From Henricia sp. BOLD:AAB3569 (Eukaryota; Echinodermata; Asteroidea; Spinulosida; Echinasteridae), in assembly GCA_037783545.1 (NCBI GenBank), contig JBBELK010000218.1:372001-436000 (forward strand): a DNA stretch of 64,000 nucleotides, written 5' to 3'. Under the pieces are notes generated by a model, which searched no databases, was not told the DNA's origin, and saw nothing but the letters and a program-made list of their open reading frames with translations. Below are positions 46,001 to 58,000 of this stretch, piece after piece (within the stretch, counting starts at the first letter, position 1; the number at the start of each line of letters is the position of its first letter). A program made the translations under genes and the position numbers.

Positions 46001-49000
46001 CAAGTTGTTCATTCAAGCGAATATGCAGTTGATACAAATGGATGCGTAATAGTTGGTTTATAGAGATGGTAAATACTCTTTGAAATTCAAATTGCATTGT
46101 TCACCAAAAAGTATTGCTTTACCCCGACCCGACCCGACCCCCCCCCCCCCCCCCCCCCATAGAACCGCGCCTAAATGCTGCTGACAAAGACATGATGGGG
46201 GTATGCGTTAGTTCATTGGCAGCATAAGACTAAAAAAGGGGGGGCGGAAATTGGGGGTTAAGGAAATATTTCAAATATTGTTTTTTTTGGGGGGTGGGGT
46301 TCAACTAAAATCCAGTGACAATGGGCACGCGGGCAGTAGAGCAACTTAGAAGACTTGTAGTCCTTCTAATGAATGAGAAATGTATGAAACCGCAGAATGG
46401 CGTATGAGAAAAGACGTTGGCTGCACACTATCTACGGGGTCCGCTCATAATTCCGACGCCACATAGGTCTGACGCCTCATAAGTCCAACGCCTAATACGT
46501 CCAACGTCTCATAGTTCCTACGCCTCACCGTTGGTCCGACGAATTAAACGCCTCGTTTTTCCAATGTCGGACTTATAGGGTGTCGGACTGAGGCATCGGA
46601 CCTATGAGGCGTCGCACTTATGATACGGCACCCTATCTACGGCTGTAGATAGGGCGTGTTTTGTTTACCAAATTACCATTGTTTATGTGTTATAAATTTA
46701 AAAGCTGAGAAATAAAGTACATGTAATGAGAAAAAACTGGGGGGGGGGTGCAAATTCCCCATTCCTCCCCCAGTGCCGTCACTGGGTTGGTCCCCCTAAT
46801 TGCTATTTGATGCTTAAAATAAAGGGAATTGTCTTCTAGTGAAAAATTAATTTTCCACAGTTCAAACCTCAAGTCTTCCCTTCTAGACACCACTGCAAGT
46901 GCCACGAAGTGTTTCTGTTTGCCAATGGCACTCCCAATAGAAAACTAGTCAACAGGGAAATGCAAAAGATCAGAGTACCAAAGCCAGGGACAACAGAGGT
47001 AATAGCCCTTGTGGCCACTGTGAAATCACTGAGCAAAATCATCTGAAACCAAAGTTTCAACATTTGTAAAAACACAGACATGGGTATTTCCATAAAAACA
47101 GGAGCCAAAGTGTGACATTTTGATGCATTTGTAAAAATGGCCTTTTCAAGATAACAAAAATGTTTTTAAAAATTTCTGTGCAATTTGTAAATAATGGTTA
47201 GACATGTCTTGGTATCATAGTCTGAAAAATATTCAAGAAAATTGTTTCACGACGTAAGGGGGAGTCCAAGGCATTTTTCAACTCTTGCGATTAAATTTCA
47301 AGTCTTTTTGACCAGTTTCGTTCTGGAAAAGGTAGTTGCTAATTTTACCCAGCTGTAGAACCTGGACTTTATTACGAGCGAAATTTGTTACATTTTGAGC
47401 GAAAGTTTCAAAATGTCACACTTGCATTTACAAGATCGCTCTAGTTTATTGAATCTGTTTTGGGTAGTATCAAAAGATAAAGGTGGTGTTCGATTCATGA
47501 GGTCATATATTCTTTATATGCCGAGGGTAATCGTTCTCCGAAGTTGGGTAATTATAAAAAATCAACTCCAGAAGTGTCACGAGGTAAGGGGGACACTGTG
47601 TCCCGTTTTTATGGAATGACCCACATACAAAAAGAGTAAGTCAAGCAACAGACCTTCAGCGCTTCTTTGTTCCAGTTGATAAAACAGAAGATGAAAATCA
47701 CCAAAATGATGAAGTTTGATGCGAGTGACAACAATAAACCGATCCACAGTCCTGCAAGAAAAAATTCAACACAATGTTTCTTTACTATAATTATATGGAG
47801 ACAAATCTTGTGCTTGGTGATATTCATATTTTGTATTTATTTAATGAGTTAAGGTTTGTGGAACAGATGGGTGGCACCATTAGTAGCCGATGGCCAGAGA
47901 CACTGGCCATTTTTGGTCTTTCCACGGTAATGGGGTATATTTGAAAGATAAGTCAATTATTCCTTTCAAATATCTTCAGTTTATCTCAAACTTAAAGAAA
48001 TTTCCTTGTACTGTTGTCAGATGAAAACTTTTGCCGAAAAAGGTAAGAAATTGCTGCCACAACACACATTTCTGAAAGCTTGTGTAAACATTTTCCCTTA
48101 TATACTGAAACGCAAATGAAACTTACCACTTGTTTAAAATGTAATAAAATTGTAACAGTTCAAAATAAAACAAACTAACAATTGAAACATTGGCTTTTTA
48201 TTGATGACATGTCAAGTTTTTGACCAAGATACACCATCTCATCAGTTTGTTCGACAGTAAAGAACAGAAGAGGGTGCAATGTCAGTCCCCTTTCAATAGC
48301 GTGTGTGGCCACCATTGATTTGGATACAGGCAGTGCATCGTCGGCGCATACTGCCTACCAATCGTGACATGTTGCTTGAAATGCCCATTTTGCACTGGCC
48401 TTTTTAAAGCCAACATCAAGACATCACGTGCAGCTCATTACAATCATCCCATACCCCTTGGTTAATCACTGACAGTCAAAACAGCTGTTCAACAGCTGTG
48501 CCACGAAGTGACCATTGAAGATTCAAGTGACCTTCAGACACCATTTGGTCTGACAGTGAGGACACTATTGTCCACAAATAAGTTCACACATTACTACACG
48601 CAGTGTTATTGTTACTATTTAAAGGTTTAAAAGGTGGTAAGTTTCTTTTGCGTTTCAGTATACATATGTAACGCGGACAGACCACTTTGTGACTTTTTTT
48701 CTGTCTTTGTTACATACGTAATAGAAAAATTTTTGCACAGGGTTTTCAGAAATGTAAATATTTTTCTTAAACTCCTTGGGGTAAAAGTTATTTCCTCGGT
48801 TTAGCTGGATAATTTAAAGGTAAAATTAAGACATTTGAAGTGAACTTGGACCTAAAGATCTTGTATGTCACAGAAATGTACCCTATTACTGTGAAAAGAC
48901 CCTTTTACAAAAGAGGGTTCTGGAATCTTTTAAGTGCATTACACAACACACTGGACCAACGGCTTTACATCCCTCCTGAAGGATAGAGCAATTGTGGTTA

Positions 49001-52000
49001 AATGCCTTGCTTAAGGGCACAGGTACTACGATCATGTATCACCCGACCGGGTATCAAACCCGCACGTTTCTACCTGAATGTTGCAATTCAACGACCCACT
49101 TGGCCGAGGTATCTCACACAATATCTGACTGCTTTTACAACATGACACTAAACTGATCAGCCACTAACATATCAGCAACTTGTGACCAACTTCAATAGCC
49201 CGTATTCCTGAACGCGTGAGGGCGCTCGAACTTGGTGATTCAGGGGAAAATAGCCATAGCCGACAGTGGAAAATAGGGGGAATACGTCAATACGTGGGAA
49301 AACATCGCGTATGCGGAGTGCGGGGCCGTGACGTGCACGGGCACAGATTTCCATTAAAAGTAAACATTTGGAAGGCGTACGTGCACAGCGCGTCTTGTGT
49401 TCGAACATAACGCGTGATGGGCGCATCTTAAAGACCTTTGTTAGTGATTGTATATGGCGAAGGAAACGGTTGATTTTTTTATTGATTTTTGAATATATTT
49501 AATTATTTATTCATCTTGTTGCTAGAGGGCGCTATTTCGTACGATGACATCATTTATATTTTTGGAAAGCCCGAGGCCTCTAACACTAACACCGTTGACC
49601 CCATCTCAATAACTCCTGCCAAACGTGACAGCGCCCTCACGCGTTCAGGAATACGGTCTATTGCAATTTTGCAAAAGGAGTTGTAAGTACACCAACTGCC
49701 AATGTTACACGGGCAATTTGTCCAAGACATTATGGATGCATACACAGCTATAGACCTTTATCACGGTGTGGCCATCTTCCATTTTCTCCTATTAAAATGA
49801 ACCCAACCAAGACCAGGCTTGCAGGAAAAATAGTTTGGTCCCGTGTTGAAACCGTTTATTGTGTGCATCACAATGGCACATGCGTAGCGCGATCAAGATA
49901 ACGCGCTGTGAGGATAGTGATTCTCTCAAAACAACAACAGGAGATTACACGCGCTATTGCATGGTTGTGCACATGCACTGATTGCGCCCGACACGTACTG
50001 TGATGAACAAGACAAACATGGAAGCACCATGATAAAGGTCAATAGCAGCAATTTTGAATTAAGCTTGGGCCATATTAAAGGCACAGGCTCGTCAGCAATG
50101 CGAGCGCGCCAAATTCGTGCCACGAAATACGCAGCTCCATAGCAAAGGCATGGAGCTGCGTATTAAGTGGCACGAATTTGGTGCGCGCGCATTGCTGACG
50201 AGCCTGTGCCTTTAAGCACATACCTTTTAATCCGTACTCATATTTAAACATGAGTGAGATTCCAACAGGAAGAAAAACAAGGTAACTCATGATGCATACT
50301 ATAGCTCCCACAAACTGATAGCCACAACCCCGTAGAACACCATAGCATGCACACTGTTGAAAACAGAACAGACAATTCCATTTTCAAACTTGTTTAAATA
50401 TCACTTTTTGCTGATTTACTTTTATGGAGCCAAAATAACAGCACTGAAGTGTTTGCCTATTGGGATCCCTACCAGTTTATATTATACAAATACAACATGG
50501 TTTGATGGGAAATAGTATAAAAATATTGACTGCTCACGAGGGTGATGGTGCAAACTATCGTCTCAAGGTGATCTTGAAACGGCAGTTCTGCCGAGGGGCG
50601 GTAGTTTGCATCATCACCCAAATAAAAAGCAGTCAATATTTGTTTTATATACCTCATACATTGATTTTTGTGTCAAATAATTGGTATTTCAGGACAAAAT
50701 TCAGTTTCAGAGAGCCAAGCCAAAGTGCACATTGTTCGCGTGAACGCGAACACCACTGCTAGTTGCTTCACGCGAACGCGTCTCCCGCGCGCTGGCACAC
50801 GCTCGCGCGATTGCGTACGCGCTATGAAATAGTACTTTTAGAAAGTACTATCTTTGACCTATTGCGCAAAAGGTCAAACAATAGTACTTTTTTCAGTTGC
50901 CCACTGAAATGGTTGAACTAATCTATGTCGAGTCTACGTTTAACCAATCAGTGAACGAGAATCAATGTATAAGGTATATAATAAAAACTATCACACGGCC
51001 GAGTTGCTGGAATGGACCAATGAAATACCGCGGCTGCCTGATGAATATTTATGAGGTATAATAATATACTAGAGGTATGACGTTTGTTGTTACAAACGCC
51101 AGGTGATCGGGTTAAATGAACATTTTGTGATGAATTTCAGACGTTGTTATCACCTGTGGAATGGCAAAAATGGAAGTTCAGCAGCCGATTTCACGAAACT
51201 TTACGCAATTGCGCAAGTCCACTTACGCCATTACTTGCGCAATAACTTATGGCGTAAGTGGACTTGCGCAATTGCGTAAAGTTTCGTGAAATCGGCTGCT
51301 GTATACACTAATCCGGTAACTAATATCTCCTCCCTGCATATCCGCCATAGCTGGGGGTTGATAGCTTGCACCGTTTTGAGATATGAATTGTTGAAATAAT
51401 AACCTTTGAAATCTTGTAATGCGACACCTGTGACGACATCATGACGTCACAATTTTGTGCACAAATTGTTGAACAATATGTTGAACATCAAGTTCTTAAA
51501 TGTGGCGAAGGAATCATACCAATATCTGTTGTAGTTTTCAAGATACAGCATTTTAAAACATCTCAGCTCCAAATTTGCGTGATTTGACACCACATTACGT
51601 AACCACCGTCCATGTAATGACGTCACCAATGGTATAGTCAAAAGGTCCACATGTGTGGAAACATTTCGTTCCGTAGAAATATGGTCAAATTCACTACCAC
51701 TTTGAATCTATTTGCATTCAAAATGCTAAAAAATTGCACATTTTCGAACAACTTCCGGTTTGGACCGGAAGTAGGCGTCACACAGGGGTCATGACATCGT
51801 ATGATTTGTTCAGTTCATTTAGAGTTATCATGTTGTGAAAGAATTGTTCAAGTATCTATTACGGTTTTTGAGATATGAATTTTGAAAATAATAACCTTTG
51901 AATTTTTGTAATTTGACACCTGATGACGTCATTATTACGTCACACTTGATGCCATCATGATACTATACATGCTGGTGAAAGTCTGCCGTAGGGCCTATGT

Positions 52001-55000
52001 CTGTATCTAATTTACTAACGATTCAGCTTGGTTTGATGGGCATTGTTACTGGTAAGTGTAAAAACTGAGATTTCCGTTTTCGTTGAACTTTGACCTCCAA
52101 TTGACCCCAGAAGGAAGGGTCAGATGAAAATGCCCACACAAAGAAAGTTGTAGCACAGAATGTCATCTATAAACCTGCCAAATACGAAGATCCTGGGTCA
52201 CGTGGTTTTCGAGACGGAAGCATTTTAAAATATGCATATTTTGGTTTTTTGGGAGGTGTAATTTGATACTTGATGACGTCACGATGACGTCACGCTTGAT
52301 GCCATCATAATATTAAACACGCTGGTGAAAGTCTGCTATAGGACCTATGCCTGTACTTAGTTTCTTAAAGATTCAGCTTGGTTTGATGGGCATTGTTGCT
52401 CAATAAGTGGAAAAATTGAGATTTTCGTTTTCGTTGAACTTTGACCTCAGATTGACCCCAGAAGGAAGGGTCAGATGAAAATGCCCACACGAAGAAAATT
52501 GTAGGCTATGATCTGATATATAAGCCTGTCAAATACGAAGATCATGGGTCACGTGGTTTTCCAGACGGAAGCATTTTAAAACATGCATATTTTGGTCATT
52601 TTTGGTTTGTAATTTGATACCTAATGACGTCACAATGACGTCACACTTGTATGCACATCTTCACATTGGGGTTGATGTTCCTACCAAGTTTTAAGTTGAT
52701 AGCTTGAACCGTTTTGAAGAAAACCTCTGGAAACGTTTGAGTGGAAAAAGAAAAAGAAAAAAAAAAAAAAAAAAAAAAAAAAAGAAATCGTACGAGAGTA
52801 ATAGGTGATCGGGCTGTTGGCCCGATCACCTAATAAATATCTGCTCTAATGATCCAATGTAAAACATGACATTTGCGTGTAGTGAACATAACCATTACCC
52901 ACTGTTTTACCAACACCCCCAGATCACATTTTACAAATCAACTTATAATTATACATGTTATGTGCATTCAATCTCAGCTAGTCCATGGTGCGTGTGCTCT
53001 TGGGCAAGGCACTTTGCCATGAATTGCCTCTCTCCACCCAGGAGGAAATGGGTACCTGTGAGGGTAGTGAAAGCTGATGTGTTTGATTAGTCCCTGTATG
53101 TGTAAGCTGCACGCGACTTCATGCACCCCAGGTAGTTGAGAAGGATTAAGAAATGATATTACTGATCGCAATGACCAGGGGTAATAATGTAAAGAGCATT
53201 GAGACTGTTTGTGTAATGCGGTATATAAGAATGGGACATTATTATTATGGCAGTTCAACCGTGTCGGACGTACATTTTTGACACATTGACAGGGTGTATT
53301 CATTAACAGACAAGTGGTAGTTAGTACAATGATTTAGTAAAAACAACTAGCCCCAAAAAATCTTTGTTGTAGAAATACCATACAAATATCAATTTCTCTG
53401 CATACGTCCGACTTTAGAAAGCGGCTCAAATGAGCCACTTTCTAAAGTATCAAAGATTTTTTGGGGCTAGTTGTTTTTACTATTAAAATCATTGTACTAA
53501 CTTCCACTTGTCTGTTAATGGACTAACAATCCACTTTCAAATTGTAGCTTTAAGAATACACCCCGTCGAAGCAGTTCAAAGTGTCCAAAATGTACGTCCG
53601 ATACCGTTGGACTGCCCCTTATCAACTTACAGCTCCACTGTCCCACACTTCTGACAAGGCAACAATGGGTAGAATTTCACTCACCAAGCGAACCACGTCA
53701 CTAGAGAAAAAAAAATTGTGTTGCTAAAACATTTTACTCCACTATTAATGATAAACAAATTCCTACTCGTAGAATTGGCTATTTTATTTCTGGAGAATTA
53801 AGCAATCTTTTGCCCCTCCTTTTAACTTCAATTTGGTGTTGGAGTGTACATAGTGTTAGTAGACATGTTACGCACTGTGACAGATATGCACCTATCAATT
53901 GTTTCCCCCACCCCGGGCTACCCCACCTAAGAGGTCACTTTTTTGCGTGACAAAATCCCCACCCCTGAGGCAACATTTAGGTGACAAAAATCCCCACCCT
54001 CGGGTGCAAAACATGCGCAAAAATGCACAGATAATGGGCCAAATGCCCCACCCTGGGGCATGAAAAATTTGACCAAACCCCCACCTATGGGGTGGGGGTA
54101 GCGGGGGAGGGGGGGGGGGGGGGGGAAACAATTGGTAGGTGCAATACTGGTATGGATATGGCATCACTTTATTCTGTGCTTTCTTCAATGGTTATTGGCC
54201 TCCAAATGCATAGTATAAAAACGGATACACATTTTGCCAGATTAATAAATTTTAGTTTTTCCTTTTCAATGTACAGATCATTTTGATGGGTCATGTCAAA
54301 GTGAAAGATCAGCTGAAATCAGAGGCTCGCACAGAGCAGATTTGAACAATGACTGGAGATAAATGTACACACACATATAAGGGGCGTTCGAGATGCTTAC
54401 ACCGGGTAACACCAACTTACACCGGAGGGTTCTTTTAGCCATCACGTGCTACCTGAGTCTGCCCCGGTGGCAGCCACCACTGCCCAAGCTCGCGGCTGGG
54501 TCTGTGGTGTAAAGCAAGGTGTAATGACGTCACCTAGTAACCGCGAGTAGTAAAACATGGCGGACAGTTTGGAATCGAAGGAAAACACTTATTTATGACA
54601 CAAAATAGGAGGAAATAGGGCTGTAAATACATTTTGCTGAATCAGTAGATATCTGTGGGCATTGACGAAGTTTATTCCGGTACTTTAGGGCTACTATTTT
54701 TGCGTGGCGCCGGCTTAATTTTTCATCCCGAGTCAAACGATAACGGCGTTTATAAAGCCCTACCCCACAACAACCTTTGACCACGTGTTCCCAGAATTCA
54801 AAGCGAGACCCTGTGTCGTTCGTTTTGCATCTTCTGGGGGCTTCCCCCAGTGTAAACCCCCTTTACCCGGTGTAAGCGTCTCGAACGCCCCTATAGTCAC
54901 ACAGCGTGAAACCCAGTTCAGTGTGAGCATCAATGTAAACGTTTACCTTTATCATATCCGTATATGTAACTAAATTCTTACGTGTGCAAAACCTCTATTC

Positions 55001-58000
55001 TTACTAAGGCTATACCAAGCCCAAGCTTGGGCTAAAACTCTAGTTTTCAATGTCGTACCAGATGCAAATTTCGAACAACTTACACATCTTTGGTGAAGAT
55101 ATAGCCCAATACGTTCTTGGGGGGCAGGTAGAACGCAATGTAAATCACACCCAAAATTGCTGTCAAGACAAAACAAAATTACATCACGATTACAACACAA
55201 GTGTTACAGTCAAGACTTTTCACAAGGACATCAGTAAAGGGGGCATTTTGACAACACAGACCATATTTTTCTAGAAAATACCTTTGTCTGGTCTCAAAAT
55301 AAAAGATCATGATTTTTAGCCTGAAGAAATACATTTTTATCTTTATCGATACAACAGCCACGGCGCAACAACATAAAGCAAGGTTAAGCAACATATGTGA
55401 CCGACTCTGGCAAAACCCGACGCTTCTCGGCATTTCCCATTACGTGATATGGGCCCACAGCCTTAACAAATGGCCTCTAGGACCAACTTGAAAATATCGC
55501 AGAATCAACATCGGGATACATTCAAGATTTGTTTTGTTGTTTGAACTGTCTCAAAATTCCTCATATTATTGACAAAAAATTAAATAATCAACTATTTTGT
55601 CAAACTTTAAAGACCAATCGCTCCATTTCACTTTTTCTGATCTGTCATACTTTAATTGGTCATAACTTCGCCCAAAATTATCAGAATTTCCTCAAACATG
55701 TTTTAAAAGATACCTTTTTGTATGCACACTAAGCTGATACCAAAACTTAAAATTTGAATTTTCATCACAAGTGTTGGGTTTTGCTGGAGCCGGTCACATA
55801 TAGGTAAGTGCAACTAATGTGCTTTTCTTGCTCTTTTTGCCGGTTATCACTCGGGCCACATGGGTCATGAAAAATGACACCCAAAATGGTGGATTGAAGG
55901 CTTTACGTCACCGGAAAGCAATCAATACTGGCGTAAGTATTGTGCTGTTGAACGCGCCCCAAGTTTTTTGAATAGTTTAATTTTCTGTATAATTTTATTA
56001 TATTTAATTAACACTGTAATGGAGTCCAACACATAGTAAGAAGTAAGAAGACAACTTATGGTTGTGTACAATACCTGCAAGACTGACGCAGCATATTGCT
56101 GTCATATGGGCTCTGATGGGGTCGTTGCCCCCGAGGTGATTCCCGATCAATATGGCGCCACCAATGGCAATCCCTGCTGATATCTGAAGAAATAGCAAAA
56201 TAGGGGAAAAGTGGATCAATTTTTTTTACAAATAAATTTGTTTTAGTTTTGCACATAATGCACTAAATGTACTACATGTAGTAATGAACTTGAAGTTTAT
56301 GCTTTTAGTGCGGATTTGCTTTCAAAGAAAATAACTAAGTTTGCGGCATTGAGAATGGTATAGTCACTTTTTTGTGAGCTTCTATATTATCCTCTGGCAT
56401 TTTTGTTCAAAATATTTTACCAACAAATCTTGCCAACTTTCACATACTGAACAAGCATCCTATTTTTATTTGACAGATTTTTTTTCAGAAAATCATACAA
56501 AATGCTCGATTTGATATGAAGCTCCTCTTTTTAAGCCCCGGCCGTTACCCTATTCATCGGGGTTTAATTTAGGATTTCCCAAATTTTCAAAATCCACCTG
56601 TCATTTTTAATGTCCATTTTACAAAATTCTACCCGTCATGTTTTGTCCATTTCGCAAAGTGCCTGTCTAAAATCACACACTGCCCGTCCAAAAGACGGTT
56701 GGATGGGTGGCTAGATGAAATAGTGACCCTATTCATTGTGTATGTATTGGTTATTGCACTGTCTGGATATAAAGCTAGCATTAGTTTGGTCTCTTAAATT
56801 GTGCTAATAATGGGAATTTACTGAGGAATAAAAGTGGGTTTGGCCAGTCTTAAACATACGTTTAAAACCGGCTAGGGTCCTGGACGCTGATAATGGCCCT
56901 AGCTGCAAGGCGAGGGCTAGTCTGTGCTACTCTGTAGATTTGTGGGCGGAACCAGACCTTGCTAATGACCTACTCACGAGAGTGATGACGGACATCATAT
57001 GCAAATTTGGCCTCGCAATGTTGTAGTGTTGATATCATATTTATCGTGTGGTGCCCATTCTATAGGCTGTATACAATGCAGTGCGTGTTTACTGTATGAA
57101 CATTCGTACGGTACGTGTGCACTTGTTATGGTTTCAAATCGTAATACATAAATCATTAGCGCATCTGATCTCGATCGGCTCCCCCGACTTTCCGGGGGAA
57201 TATTGGCTGAAAACAAAGAAAAAGTTAAACAGCCGAAGAACAAATTTCCAAAACCTTTGTGGAAGTATGGTAAAAACGGTAAGAATCGAACCCAACATTG
57301 AAACAATCGCACAGCAGAATTGGCGCTCTACGAGAACAAACAAACGATGAAGGTCTTGGAGCCAAGACTAGGTGAGGGCCATTATCAGCATTCATAGGTA
57401 GGGTACTTACACTCCACGTGAAACCGCAGGCATAGAACAACACTGCATGTGCACCGACTTCTGTCGTTCCCTGTAACCCTGAAACCAAGCAGATAAGGCG
57501 GTAAGGACTCGGAGATTAATAAATATACAATATTTTACAAAAAGTACATTATACAGGCGCCGAAAATTATTTGAAGTGTCTATTGTAATTTATTTTGGGG
57601 CCGAAAGTATTTCGAACATGTGAAATAAAATTCTGAGAATGTAAAATAAATAATTTCTACCGCTTAAAATAATTTTGAGCACTCAAAATGTACCTCACCT
57701 CCCAAAGAAACATTTTTCTCGGCCTAAAGCAAACTGACGAGCTGCCAAAGATCACAGGCACGCTCATTGACATTTGCACTTGAAATTGAAATAAGGACTC
57801 GGGACTCGGACTCGGACTCAGCCTGCTCAGGACTCGGACTCAAGGACTCAGCCTGCTCAGGACTCGGACTCAGCCTGCTTAGGACTCAGCCTGCTCAGGA
57901 CTCGGACTCAAGGACTCGGACTCAAGGACTCGGACTCGGACTCAAGGACTCGGACTCAAGGACTCAAGGACTCGGACTCAGAAAGTGGGGACTCGACTAC

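Larger units (their letters stand above)
47925..48902. mobile_element. GGGTCTTTCCACAGTAATGG MITE, copy 2 (interrupted)
   Basis: The outer parts align with 3038-3471; a 558 bp Tc1 relic is inserted in the central palindrome. Confidence 0.75.

Noticed and set aside
46869-47108. Hydrophobic 79-residue minus-strand frame near MATE exon 47654-47751
   Set aside because: The nearby exon already joins in phase to 37099, the frame overlaps the border of a MITE, and similar text occurs at 26160-26250.
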